Below, piece by piece: positions 8,463 through 16,298 of a stretch of 60,095 nucleotides of DNA. The notes beneath the pieces were generated by a model that was not told the origin of the DNA, ran no database searches, and worked only from the letters and a program-made list of their open reading frames with translations. Every line of letters begins with the position of its first letter. Position 1 is the stretch's first letter. A program made the position numbers and the translations under genes. This DNA is from Mesorhizobium sp. B2-4-3 (lineage in GTDB: Bacteria; Pseudomonadota; Alphaproteobacteria; Rhizobiales; Rhizobiaceae), in the NCBI RefSeq assembly GCF_006442815.1, contig NZ_VFVL01000037.1, positions 1-60,095 on the forward strand, read 5' to 3'.

Positions 8463-9079
8463 TGGTCCGCCCGCCTCATGACGCTATCCCCGAACTTTCG
8501 TCCATCGACGACGCCGGCCTACTTCGTCTGCGTGCCGCCCTGCACGGGGAAATGAGGCGGCGCGGCCTTGCGCTCAGTGTCGGTCAGGTAGCTGAAAAAC
8601 TTGCGATCGATTTCTTCAATAATACCCCGGGATGCCCGAATCTTGCCGAGGCGGCGGTCGGCACCGCAAACGTCGACGCTCTGTCACGCAGGGGAGACCG
8701 CTATTCAATCAAAGGTGTACTGGATGCTCGTAAGACGGGGACTGTGTATCCCGATCCCGGCAACCCGGACCGCCAGCTCTTCGAATATCTCTTGGTCGTT
8801 CAACTGACCCCGGACTGGACGCTGCACTCAATCTATGAGTTCGACTGGTCGGCCTTCGTCCGCTGCCGGAGCTGGGATAAGCGAATGAACGCTTGGTACC
8901 TTGGACTTGCCGTCCGGACGCTTGCGCAGGCGACGAAGTATACGCCGCTGGCGAGCCAGATCGGGTCCGGGCCAAAAGTGCGCCGCATTGCGTCCTCCAG
9001 GCCCACCACTCAGGCGTCCAGCGACGATTCTGGCGCAATCTCCACGGTGGCGCCCGGGGCAAACGGTCAAGAAGTATAG
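8459..9079 (+). CDS. Unknown protein with a PD-(D/E)XK-like pattern
   Basis: A 206-residue protein, last gene of the rightward operon. It starts at GTG 8459 or ATG 8462, overlapping the vsr stop. A GQVAEKLAIDFF helix, then NVDALSRRGDRYSIKG, gives the spaced E...D...xIK arrangement typical of PD-(D/E)XK nucleases and of DUF6998-type proteins. The C-terminal 35 residues are low-complexity and Ser/Thr-rich. It is a reasonable candidate for the restriction nuclease matching the methyltransferase. The nuclease call is inference from pattern and position. Confidence 0.55.
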   Translation: MMVRPPHDAIPELSSIDDAGLLRLRAALHGEMRRRGLALSVGQVAEKLAIDFFNNTPGCPNLAEAAVGTANVDALSRRGDRYSIKGVLDARKTGTVYPDPGNPDRQLFEYLLVVQLTPDWTLHSIYEFDWSAFVRCRSWDKRMNAWYLGLAVRTLAQATKYTPLASQIGSGPKVRRIASSRPTTQASSDDSGAISTVAPGANGQEV

Positions 9080-9201
9080 AAATATGCTGCAATCGGCTTT
9101 GCGAAAAAATGCCTGAACCTGCTTCGACGATGCACGTTCAGCCACTCAGCGACGATCTTTAGCGCAATTCGTGCGGCACTCCTCGCCGGGGTCGTCGGCC
9201 C

Positions 9202-9247
9202 CGCGTCGCGCCTGCGGCGGCGCTATGCTGACGCTCCTTCGGCTACC
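9202..9247. repeat. 46-bp direct repeat, copy 1
   Basis: CGCGTCGCGCCTGCGGCG followed by a CGCTATGCTGACGCTCC core recurs 78 bp downstream at 9280-9325 with three mismatches over 46 bp. It lies in the 583-bp gene-free stretch that separates the defence island from the ICE backbone. Confidence 0.7.
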
Positions 9248-9279
9248 CTTTTAACCGGTCTCGTCGTTGCAGTCGGCCT

Positions 9280-9325
9280 CGCGTCGCGCCTGCGGCGCCG
9301 CTATGCTGACGCTCCTACGGCTGCC
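9280..9325. repeat. 46-bp direct repeat, copy 2
   Basis: Second copy of the repeat at 9202-9247. It may mark an old recombination junction at the edge of the defence island, or be part of a longer noncoding repeat family. No coding frame spans it convincingly. Confidence 0.7.
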
Positions 9326-9524
9326 TTTTCCTAGAAGGGAAGCCGGGGCACTCCGCCTTCTCCGCACAAACGAAATCCCATACGGCCGGGGGCCATTGCC
9401 AACAAAGGGCGACAGCCTCACGAGGGGAGAGATGGTCTTGGCCATCTCTCCCCCCGCGAATGCCGCCTGCGACAGAGCGGGGCCGCCCGCTCGCAAGGCG
9501 ACACATGGCTGTCACCTTCTGAAC

Positions 9525-9655
9525 TGATCCGATCCGCCTCGCTCAACGCGCAGCCCAGCTCCGCTCGCCGGCATTCGCCCCCCTCTCTGCCGCGCGCTCA
9601 CGCGCCCCCGGAAGGCATGCCGAGGGGCATGCCTTCGGCATGTAACGGAAAGGAC
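9525..9655 (+). promoter_or_regulatory. Hairpin leader upstream of the ParB-like gene (duplicated at 13765-13895)
   Basis: The 130 bp before the ParB-like gene share long near-identical stretches with the 130 bp before the DUF932 gene. Its end folds into a hairpin: GAAGGCATGCC (9611-9621), loop GAGG, GGCATGCCTTC (9626-9636). The ribosome site (GGAAAGGA) and ATG 9663 follow. The conserved placement suggests a shared regulatory leader; the mechanism is unknown. Confidence 0.5.
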
Positions 9656-9662
9656 TAGAACC

Positions 9663-11774
9663 ATGACCATCCATGCAAAGAGCGCGGAAATCACGACAGC
9701 CAGCAAGAGCGGCACGGAGTTTTTCATTCCCCTGAACAAGCTGAAGAAGTCGCCCCGCAATGCGCGCAAGACCCCGCATAGCGAGGCGATCATCGAAGCC
9801 TATGCGGCAAGCATCGCCGCCAAAGGCATCCTGCAAAACCTTGTGGTCGAGCCCGAGCTTGACGGCGAGGGGGCGGAAACCGGCTTCTACTTCGTCACCA
9901 TCGGCGAAGGCCGCAGGCTGGCACAGCTTTTGCGCGTGAAGCGCAAGCAGATCAAGAAGACCGAACCGGTCCGCTGCGTCATCGACATCAAGAACGATCC
10001 GCATGAGATCAGCCTGGACGAGAACATCACGCGTGAGGACATGCACCCCGCCGATCAGTTCGAGGCGTTCCGGCGTCTCAACGAGGAACGCGGATGGGGT
10101 GCAGAGGAAATCGCTGCCCGCTTTGGCGTGACCGCCCATGTCGTGCGCCAGCGCCTGCGGCTGGGAGCAGTCAGCCCCAAGCTGATGCAGGTTTATCGAG
10201 ATGGCGATGTCACACTCGACCAGTTGATGGCGTTTGCCATCACTGACGATCATGCCCGGCAGGAGCAGGTTTTCGAAAACCTCACCTACAACCGCGATCC
10301 CTACATCATCCGCCGCGAACTGACGCGAACCCATGTCGCGGCTGGCGATCGCCGCGCCGCCTTCATCGGCGCGGAGGCCTATATCGACGCTGGCGGCACG
10401 ATCATCCGCGATCTGTTCACCGATGATCGCGGCGGCTTCTACGATGATGCGGCCTTGCTCGACCGCATGGTCATCGAGAAGCTGCAAGGCATCGCCGAAA
10501 CGGTCAGGGAGGCAGAGGGATGGAAATGGGCTGATGTGCACATCGACTATCCACATGCGCATGGCCTGCGCCGGACCTACCCGCAGCCAGTGGCTTTGTC
10601 GGAAGAAGACGAATCGGCCTATCAGGCGGCCCTCGCCACGTTCAACCAACTGACGGAAGACTGGAAGAGCGCCGAGGAACTGCCTGACCATGTCGACCAG
10701 CGTTTCGGCGAGCTTGAAGCCGAGATCGAGCGCATCGACGCCATGCGTCACGCCTATGACCCTGATGTCATCGGACGCGGCGGCGTGTTCGTCATGCTTT
10801 CCCATGATGGAACTGCGCGCATCGAACGTGGCTTCATTCGCGCCGAAGACGAAGTGCCGGAACCGGAAGCAGATAGTGACGGCCACATCATCGATGGTGA
10901 TGGCGAGATCATCGAGGCGGATGGGAGTTCGGACGCCGACGGTGGAAGCGACGAGGAAACGGAGGATGAAGGCAAGCCGCTTTCCGATCTTCTCGTCCGC
11001 GACCTGACCGCCCATCGGACGCTCGGCCTTCGCCTGACACTAGGCGAACAGCCGGACATTGCCCTTATCGCCGTGACGCATACGCTCGCCGCACAGGCCT
11101 TCTATCAGGGCATGGAGGCCCATTGCCTGGAAATCCGCCCAACCTGCACCTATCTCGGCGGTCATGCCGATGGCATCGAAGACACGGCAGCGGCGAAGGC
11201 GCTGGCGGATCGGCATGCCGGATGGGCGGCCGACATGCCGGCCAATATGGCGGACCTGTGGGGCTTCATCGCCTCGCTCGATCCTGCCAGCGTCATGGCG
11301 TTGTTTGCGCATTGCGCCTCGCTCACGGTCAATGCCGTCAAGCAGCCGTGGGAGCGCAGGCCCCGCGCCCATGAGACGGCGGACAGATTGGCGGCGGCGC
11401 TCGGGCTCGACATGACGGCACACTGGACGCCCACCGTACGCACCTATCTCGGGCGGATCACCAAGGCGAACATCCTCGCCGCAGTCGGAGAGGCCGTCAG
11501 CAACGAAGCAGCGGAAAGGCTTGCGGCGTTGAAGAAGCAGCCAATGGCGGAAGTCGCCGAACAGTTGCTGGCGGGGACCGGCTGGTTGCCCGCGCTGTTA
11601 CGGACTTCCGAGCCCGCGACGGCTGACGATCTGCTTAATGTGACAGCTGAGGAAGGTATGGCGGACAGGCCTCCCATTGCCGAGGACACGCCCTTGGAGG
11701 ACGCGGATGCGGCATCCCCTGATAGCGCCGGCGCGAGTGACGCAGGTGAGGGCTTCGACGTCGCCGCCGAATGA
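9663..11774 (+). CDS. ParB/RepB/Spo0J-family protein of the ICE backbone
   Basis: A 703-residue protein. The N-terminal ParB nuclease-like domain has IPLNKLKKSPRNARK near 22-36 and a TIGEGRRLAQLL segment near 80-91. It is followed by DENITREDMHPADQFEAF and an HTH (EEIAARFGVTAHVVRQRLRL, about 150-169). The C-terminal 450 residues are acidic and helical, as in the long ParB-like proteins of alphaproteobacterial ICEs and plasmids. No parA is adjacent, so a role in DNA maintenance or regulation is inferred rather than classical partition. The 5' leader carries a conserved hairpin. Confidence 0.88.
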   Translation: MTIHAKSAEITTASKSGTEFFIPLNKLKKSPRNARKTPHSEAIIEAYAASIAAKGILQNLVVEPELDGEGAETGFYFVTIGEGRRLAQLLRVKRKQIKKTEPVRCVIDIKNDPHEISLDENITREDMHPADQFEAFRRLNEERGWGAEEIAARFGVTAHVVRQRLRLGAVSPKLMQVYRDGDVTLDQLMAFAITDDHARQEQVFENLTYNRDPYIIRRELTRTHVAAGDRRAAFIGAEAYIDAGGTIIRDLFTDDRGGFYDDAALLDRMVIEKLQGIAETVREAEGWKWADVHIDYPHAHGLRRTYPQPVALSEEDESAYQAALATFNQLTEDWKSAEELPDHVDQRFGELEAEIERIDAMRHAYDPDVIGRGGVFVMLSHDGTARIERGFIRAEDEVPEPEADSDGHIIDGDGEIIEADGSSDADGGSDEETEDEGKPLSDLLVRDLTAHRTLGLRLTLGEQPDIALIAVTHTLAAQAFYQGMEAHCLEIRPTCTYLGGHADGIEDTAAAKALADRHAGWAADMPANMADLWGFIASLDPASVMALFAHCASLTVNAVKQPWERRPRAHETADRLAAALGLDMTAHWTPTVRTYLGRITKANILAAVGEAVSNEAAERLAALKKQPMAEVAEQLLAGTGWLPALLRTSEPATADDLLNVTAEEGMADRPPIAEDTPLEDADAASPDSAGASDAGEGFDVAAE

Positions 11775-11782
11775 ATGGCAAA

Positions 11783-11824
11783 ACCCGGAGTCGCTAAGGC
11801 GGCTCCGGGTACTGTCAGATTTTT
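11783..11824 (+). terminator. Rho-independent-like terminator after the ParB-like gene
   Basis: The stem ACCCGGAG (11783-11790) pairs with CTCCGGGT (11803-11810), starting 8 bp after the stop. A short T-run follows at 11820-11824. Confidence 0.6.
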
Positions 11825-11826
11825 CC

Positions 11827-11848
11827 GGCCACGCTGTTCAGCGTGGCC
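11827..11848. terminator. Second strong hairpin
   Basis: GGCCACGCTG, loop TT, CAGCGTGGCC: a perfect 10-bp stem directly downstream of the first terminator. It has no T-run on the + strand. It may reinforce termination or act as an RNA structure. Confidence 0.4.
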
Positions 11849-12548
11849 GGGAACCTCGACTGCACGACAAGGGGAAACACGGCAAGTGGCGGCGGCTCCT
11901 CTCTTGGCGCCTCGTTCACCGCAAGGCTCTTTGCAGCGTGTACCGAATACCACGGCAACCCATCGGTCCAGCTTGGAACATATCCGCCCTGTTGCTGGGC
12001 TCGACTATGCCCGCATGGCATTGGCCGGATCAGGTGCCTGGATCGCCGTCTGACTGGACGATGCGAAGTCTGGCCCTCTCGGATGCAGGTTTGCTTTCCA
12101 TAATGCGACTGACGAGGCACGGGCAGTGAGCGCGTTTGCCGTCTATCTCCATCGTCTCACCGGACAGCAATCACCCGTCTTGCCGGCAGGTATGAGGCCC
12201 GCTTTCAGACCGGCCCATGACCTCTTGCGATCTGAAGGAGAAGCCCGAACACGCAGCCATTGCGACGGTTCCCCCTTGTTTGCCGGCTGGCCACGTCCAC
12301 TGCGTCCTCGAATGGATTGGGTCTGACCGAAGACCGGCTTCGCCTCGATCGTCTTCCTGCAACGTCCAGCGCTGACTTTTTTCCGCCGCCGGCCCAACGG
12401 CCGGCTTTGCATCGCGAAGCAAAAAAGCCATCGCTGGCCGCCCTCCACTTCGTTCCAGCCCACTGGGTGCAGGCCGATCGTCCCCGGTCTCAAGACCCCA
12501 TCGAGGTCGCGATGGGCGCGGCCCGATCAAACAGAAGGAACCACCACA
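11849..12548. other. Gene-free stretch between the ParB-like and DUF736 genes
   Basis: About 700 bp. Open frames exist on both strands but none has a plausible ribosome site or recognisable protein. Apart from the DUF736 ribosome site (AGAAGGAA, about 12533-12540), nothing is recognised here. Confidence 0.5.
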
Positions 12549-12860
12549 ATGGCTACAATCGGCATGTTCACCAGCACCGCAAAGGGCTTCAAGGGCTCGG
12601 TCAAGACCCTCAACCTCAACGTCAAGGCGGTCGATTTCGTCCCCGCCGAAGGCGACAACGAAAAGGGTCCGGACTACCGCATCTTCGCCGGCGCCACCGA
12701 GTTCGGTGCGGCGTGGAAGAAGACTTCGCGAGAGGGCCGCGACTACCACTCCGTCAAGCTCGACGACCCCAGCTTCCCCGCTCCGATCTATGCGAGCCTG
12801 GTCGAGACCGAAACGCAGGGCGAGTTCTCCCTCATCTGGTCCCGCCGCGCCGCCGAGTGA
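12549..12860 (+). CDS. DUF736 family protein (copy 1)
   Basis: A 103-residue protein matching the DUF736 pattern: IGMFTSTAKGFKGSVKTL, then GPDYRIFAGATEFGAAWKK, then DYHSVKLDDPSFPAPIYASL. DUF736 proteins are small, single-domain and almost always found in conjugative-element clusters; their function is unknown. A paralogue lies at 19529-19855 in the tra operon. A GC-rich hairpin follows the gene. Confidence 0.92.
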   Translation: MATIGMFTSTAKGFKGSVKTLNLNVKAVDFVPAEGDNEKGPDYRIFAGATEFGAAWKKTSREGRDYHSVKLDDPSFPAPIYASLVETETQGEFSLIWSRRAAE

Positions 12861-12882
12861 AATCGGCTCTAAGCAGAAAGAA

Positions 12883-12903
12883 GCCCCGTCCGCCGGACGG
12901 GGC
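12883..12903. terminator. Hairpin between convergent DUF736 and MucR genes
   Basis: GCCCCGTCCG and CGGACGGGGC form a 10-bp perfect stem around one base. It lies 23 bp after the DUF736 stop and 55 bp from the MucR stop on the other strand. The T-run is weak. Confidence 0.5.
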
Positions 12904-12958
12904 TTCGCCATGTTCAGATCCGCCACCGCCCAAAAGATAGTCGGTTGGATGCAGCAGG

Positions 12959-13492
12959 CTAGGCCTTGGCAGCAACTTTGCGCGGTTTCCTGGCCGGCGA
13001 CTTCGCGGCCACTGGCGTGGTTGCCGCGGCGGCCACACGAGCAGTCCGTTTCGGTTTGGGCGTCACAGCCGGTGCGGGCTCTGCCGCCTTGCGCCCGAGC
13101 CCGGCAGCCTTTGCCAATGCCGAGCGAGTGGCAGCATAGTTCGGCGCCACCATCGGATAGTCGGCAGGCAGGCTCCACTTCTGCCGGTATTCATCAGGGC
13201 CCAGATTGTAGTGCACGTTGAGGTGTCGCTTCAGCGATTTGAACTTCTTTCCATCCTCTAGGCAGATGATGTAGTCCGGCGTCACCGACTTCCTGATCGA
13301 TACGGCTGGCTCCAGCTTAACCACAGGTTCTGCCGCTGATGTGCCGATCCCTTGCAAAGCGGCATGAATGTCGCTGATCAACTTCGGCAGTTCCGCGACG
13401 GGCAGAGGGTTGTTCGAGACGTAGGCAGAGACGATGTCAGCGGCGATGGATACGAAATCAGCTTTGTCCTGCTGCTCGTTGGAAACGGTCAT
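12959..13492 (-). CDS. MucR/Ros-family transcriptional regulator
   Basis: A 177-residue protein starting at ATG 13492 behind an AGAGGAAAG ribosome site; a longer frame upstream is not needed. The MucR core is visible: a PDYIICLEDGKKFKSLKRHL zinc-finger-like segment, then NLGPDEYRQKWSLPADYPMVAPNYA. The C-terminus is a basic Ala/Lys/Pro-rich tail. MucR/Ros proteins are alphaproteobacterial repressors of exopolysaccharide, motility and virulence or symbiosis genes; ICE-borne copies probably tune host or element genes. The usual second Cys of the zinc finger is not obvious, which occurs in some MucR paralogues. Confidence 0.88.
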   Translation of the reverse strand: MTVSNEQQDKADFVSIAADIVSAYVSNNPLPVAELPKLISDIHAALQGIGTSAAEPVVKLEPAVSIRKSVTPDYIICLEDGKKFKSLKRHLNVHYNLGPDEYRQKWSLPADYPMVAPNYAATRSALAKAAGLGRKAAEPAPAVTPKPKRTARVAAAATTPVAAKSPARKPRKVAAKA

Positions 13493-13764
13493 GGAGCTTT
13501 CCTCTTGGTCTCTCGGATGTGCAAAGGCTGCATAGACGTCTATTCGCAAAACAGACAAATAATTCGTTATCTTCCAACAATTCCTATTCGCCACGAAATA
13601 GCAAGCCGGCAAGCTTCGCTTCCATTGTTCTGATCGGCCGCGGACGAGCCTTGCCGATCGCTAGGGAAGCGAGGAGACTTTCCCCTCGCTTCCCCGCCAT
13701 TGCCGGCTGTTGCAAAGCAGGGCCGCCGGCTCGCAAAGCGGCCGACTAATCGGCACCCCAAAAT

Positions 13765-13895
13765 CAGACCCATCCGCCTCGCTCGACCGCGCAGCCCGGC
13801 TCCGCGCGCCGGCATTGGCCCCCATCACTCCCGCGCGCTCACGCGCCCCCGGAAGGCATGCCGGGGGACATGCCTTCGGCATTGACGGAAAAAGG
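13765..13895 (+). promoter_or_regulatory. Hairpin leader upstream of DUF932 (duplicate of 9525-9655)
   Basis: Long blocks match the ParB-like leader, including CGCGCGCTCACGCGCCCCCG and the hairpin GAAGGCATG (13852-13860) / CATGCCTTC (13869-13877). The ribosome site AAAGGAG and ATG 13906 follow at similar spacing. Confidence 0.5.
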
Positions 13896-13905
13896 AGTGA
13901 CCACA

Positions 13906-15117
13906 ATGAATATGATCACGAATACCAATGGCACCGACAACAACCAGCAGCAGTCTGTTTCCAGCGGCTTTCGCGTGGACATCTCGCGCGGCGAACGCAA
14001 GGGGCGCGTTTCATCAGAATGGTTTTCGCGCCCCGACGATGAGCGCTATCTGTCGCTTACCGAGCTATACGACGCCGTGCGCGCCCGTGCGGACCGAGCC
14101 ACGGCCCGGACTGTGGAGAGCCGTGCAGTGAAGGTTGAGGCAAGCCGCGAAAATGCGGAAAGGCTCTCGCTCATCGTTCCCGGACAGGACCAGCCGATTG
14201 CGCCCACGCATTGGAGCTTCGGCCAGCTTTGCAGCCTTGTCGGCGCGCCCGCGACCTACATGCGCCATCTTCCTGCGCCGCTAGCTGGCATCAATCTGCA
14301 GCATGGTCTGCTTTCCCATCGCGCAGAGCTTATGAAAACCTTGGAGGCGGAGGACGGACGCATCGAGCTTCGCGCCGTGACCGGCCCGGACTATGGCCGC
14401 ATCTGGGACCATGAGCTTGTGGCAGCCGTCATGAAGATCGCTGGCAACGGCACGGGCGATACCATGTGGAAGGTGCCTGGCGTGCTGGATTGGGCAACCA
14501 TGACGCATAACCCCTTCGTGGACATCACCAAGGACACCACCACGCTTTACGCCAGCGACCGCGACGTGTTCCTCTTTCTGGTCGATGACACCCATCCCAT
14601 CGAAGCAGGGCGCCTGCCGAACGGAGGGCCGGATTTGTATTTCCGTGGCTTCTATTGCTGGAACAGCGAAGTCGGATCAAAGACCCTCGGCATTGCGTCG
14701 TTCTATCTCCGCGCGGTCTGCATGAACCGCAACCTTTGGGGCGTGGAAGGTTTTGAAGAAATCAGCATCCGGCATTCGAAGTTTGCCGCGCAGCGTTTTG
14801 CCCACGAGGCAGCGCCAGCCTTGACGACTTTCGCGAATTCCTCACCGGCGCCGTTCATTGCCGGCATCAAGGCCGCCCGCGACCAGATTGTCGCCCGCAA
14901 GGATGACGACCGTGAAAGCTTCCTGCGCAAACGCGGTCTATCCAAGGCCGAGACCGGGAAGATAATCGAAGCCGTCTTGCACGAGGAAGGTAGGCCGCCC
15001 GAAAGCATCTTTGATTTCGTGCAGGGCATGACCGCGCATGCACGAACCAAGTCCCATCAGGACAGCCGTCTTGAGCTTGAAGGAAAGGCGAAGGCCTTGC
15101 TGGAAAAGGCAGCTTGA
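13906..15117 (+). CDS. DUF932 domain-containing protein
   Basis: A 403-residue protein from ATG 13906, chosen because AAAGGAG lies 8-15 bp upstream and the residues before it are leader sequence. It contains the DUF932 pattern: HWSFGQLCSLVGAPATYMR, then YGRIWDHELVAAV, then a PFVDITKDTTTLYASDRDVF region. DUF932 proteins resemble phage/plasmid-like proteins and are standard accessory genes on alphaproteobacterial ICEs; their biochemical role is unknown. A shared 5' leader with the ParB-like gene suggests common control. Confidence 0.88.
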   Translation: MNMITNTNGTDNNQQQSVSSGFRVDISRGERKGRVSSEWFSRPDDERYLSLTELYDAVRARADRATARTVESRAVKVEASRENAERLSLIVPGQDQPIAPTHWSFGQLCSLVGAPATYMRHLPAPLAGINLQHGLLSHRAELMKTLEAEDGRIELRAVTGPDYGRIWDHELVAAVMKIAGNGTGDTMWKVPGVLDWATMTHNPFVDITKDTTTLYASDRDVFLFLVDDTHPIEAGRLPNGGPDLYFRGFYCWNSEVGSKTLGIASFYLRAVCMNRNLWGVEGFEEISIRHSKFAAQRFAHEAAPALTTFANSSPAPFIAGIKAARDQIVARKDDDRESFLRKRGLSKAETGKIIEAVLHEEGRPPESIFDFVQGMTAHARTKSHQDSRLELEGKAKALLEKAA

Positions 15118-15130
15118 CAGCTACAACCCT

Positions 15131-15154
15131 GCGCGGCTGGATGTCCGGCCGCGC
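15131..15154 (+). terminator. Stem-loop after DUF932
   Basis: GCGCGGCTGGA and TCCGGCCGCGC pair over 11 positions with one wobble, 13 bp after the DUF932 stop. A second hairpin, GCCGGGC/GCCCGGC, lies at 15208-15224. Neither has a T-run. Confidence 0.4.
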
Positions 15155-15272
15155 GGATGTCACCCGGAATCTTTGGTAGACTAGGCCGTTCGCGGCGGCC
15201 GCCGCTCGCCGGGCTCCGCCCGGCTCGCGATGCGACTTCAGTCAGATTTGCGAAAAAGCAAGATCTGCAACA

Positions 15273-15533
15273 TCACCGGCTCTTTGCCTTCGAGTTTCGA
15301 ACCGACATGACTTGGCCCAGCACCTCATGCGGATCAAAGCCGATCGTTTCAGCCAAGTCGAGGAACTCAACAACGTCAATTCGTCTGCCTCCGGACTCGA
15401 TGGCTGCGACGACTGACTGATAGCGACCTATCGCCTTAGCCAAATCGGCTTGGCTCAAACCAGCCTCCTTACGTTTGTCGACGATCAACTGGACAAGACG
15501 CACGTGTCGAGGCGAGCGAAGCGTCTTCTGCAT
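15273..15533 (-). CDS. qseC: QseC-like XRE-family regulator
   Basis: An 86-residue protein that is almost entirely an XRE helix-turn-helix (about residues 14-72), with AGLSQADLAKAIGRYQSVVA as recognition region. It is divergent from the DUF2285 gene at 15653, the same arrangement as qseC-qseM in ICEMlSymR7A, where QseC controls the antiactivator qseM. The shared 119-bp intergenic region contains a strong inverted repeat. Symbol assigned by size, fold and arrangement; orthology should be checked by alignment. Confidence 0.72.
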   Translation of the reverse strand: MQKTLRSPRHVRLVQLIVDKRKEAGLSQADLAKAIGRYQSVVAAIESGGRRIDVVEFLDLAETIGFDPHEVLGQVMSVRNSKAKSR

Positions 15534-15577
15534 GATTTGCCGGTCCTTGACGAAGCCGGCAGATCAATTAAATGGAA

Positions 15578-15610
15578 AATCGGATAACCAGAAAAACTGA
15601 TAATCTGATT
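15578..15610. promoter_or_regulatory. Candidate QseC operator between qseC and qseM
   Basis: AATCGGATAACCAG (15578-15591) and CTGATAATCTGATT (15597-15610) are inverted copies matching at 11 of 14 positions around an A5 spacer. A related half-site, TTAATCTGA, lies at about 15632-15640. The region is AT-rich compared with its surroundings, as expected for a divergent promoter. Confidence 0.55.
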
Positions 15611-15652
15611 GAACCTGAGCGTCGCTAACTCTTAATCTGAAGGTCAATCGCA

Positions 15653-15931
15653 ATGCTTAAACCATTGCTCGATCCTGGTGTGGCCGATGTTGCGCCCGAT
15701 TCCACCGTCTTGACTCGCTACGACGAAGAACGCCTGCTCACCTACATTCGCCTTCTCGACGCCGCAGCCGAAAACGCCGATTGGCGAGAGGTCGCAAGGA
15801 TCGTCCTCCACATTGATCCTGCGAAAGAGCCGGAGCGGGCTTTCAAGGCATGGGAGACCCATCTCGCCCGCGCCCGTTGGATGACGACCAGCGGCTACAA
15901 ATATCTCCTGGCCGGTGGCGCCCCACACTGA
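15653..15931 (+). CDS. qseM: QseM-like DUF2285 antiactivator
   Basis: A 92-residue single DUF2285 domain: YDEERLLTYIRLLDAAA, then WREVARIVLHIDP, then HLARARWMTTSGYKYLL. In ICEMlSymR7A, QseM is a small DUF2285 protein that binds and inhibits both TraR and FseA and so keeps excision and transfer off. Here it lies divergent from qseC and 139 bp upstream of fseA, a tighter grouping of antiactivator and target than I recall for R7A. Family is secure; the precise role is inferred from homology. Confidence 0.8.
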   Translation: MLKPLLDPGVADVAPDSTVLTRYDEERLLTYIRLLDAAAENADWREVARIVLHIDPAKEPERAFKAWETHLARARWMTTSGYKYLLAGGAPH

Positions 15932-15966
15932 GCGGCACGTCAAAGTGTCGGGCTCTGCTGAATCAA

Positions 15967-15978
15967 CAAACCGGTTTG
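15967..15978. promoter_or_regulatory. Perfect palindrome upstream of fseA
   Basis: CAAACCGGTTTG is a perfect 12-bp palindrome about 92 bp before the fseA start. R7A fseA homologues are TraR-activated, so this is a possible activator site. A GCTCGC/GCGAGC hairpin (16030-16049) also precedes the ribosome site GAAGGA. Confidence 0.35.
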
Positions 15979-16070
15979 CCGAATCTCTGACTACCCAAGC
16001 CAACCGTCGCCTCGGATGCTGACTCCGAAGCTCGCGACCAACTGCGAGCATCGGATGAAGGACCGTTGCC

Positions 16071-16298
16071 ATGTCGCGAAGCGATTGGACCGATCCGGCG
16101 GCGTACGTACACATGCGCGACTATCAAGGCGCGGAATTCGCCGCCGAATATCTGGCCCGCAACGACGGCTTCGTTGCTCAAGCTGACCGACTTGCATCGG
16201 CTATTACGATACCTGGAGAATTGATCGGCTCGCCCGACTTTGCCGCTCGATGGGGCGCGCGATTTCACAGTCGTTGGCGACAAGCCTCTCTCATCTAA
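16071..16298 (+). CDS. fseA: FseA, 5' frame (DUF6499 domain; msi172-like)
   Basis: A 75-residue frame with the DUF6499 signature: SDWTDPAAYVHMRDYQGAEF, then AEYLARNDGFV, ending in a DFAARWGARF motif. It stops at 16298, while the DUF2285 half continues in the +1 frame. In ICEMlSymR7A the two halves (msi172 and msi171) are joined by a +1 programmed ribosomal frameshift in which tRNA-Phe slips from UUU to UUC inside a conserved motif. The same UUUC is present here, directly after the RWGAR codons. The unshifted product would be a short DUF6499 peptide; the shifted one is the excision activator. Confidence 0.82.
   Translation: MSRSDWTDPAAYVHMRDYQGAEFAAEYLARNDGFVAQADRLASAITIPGELIGSPDFAARWGARFHSRWRQASLI

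Noticed and set aside
9202..9325. CRISPR-like array
   Set aside because: Only two imperfect repeat copies with a 32-bp gap and no cas genes nearby.
9543..11015. 490-codon - strand open frame
   Set aside because: Antisense to the ParB-like gene, which has ParB and HTH motifs, a ribosome site and a terminator.
12171..13178. 335-codon - strand open frame
   Set aside because: Runs antisense through DUF736 and part of MucR region; no recognisable protein.
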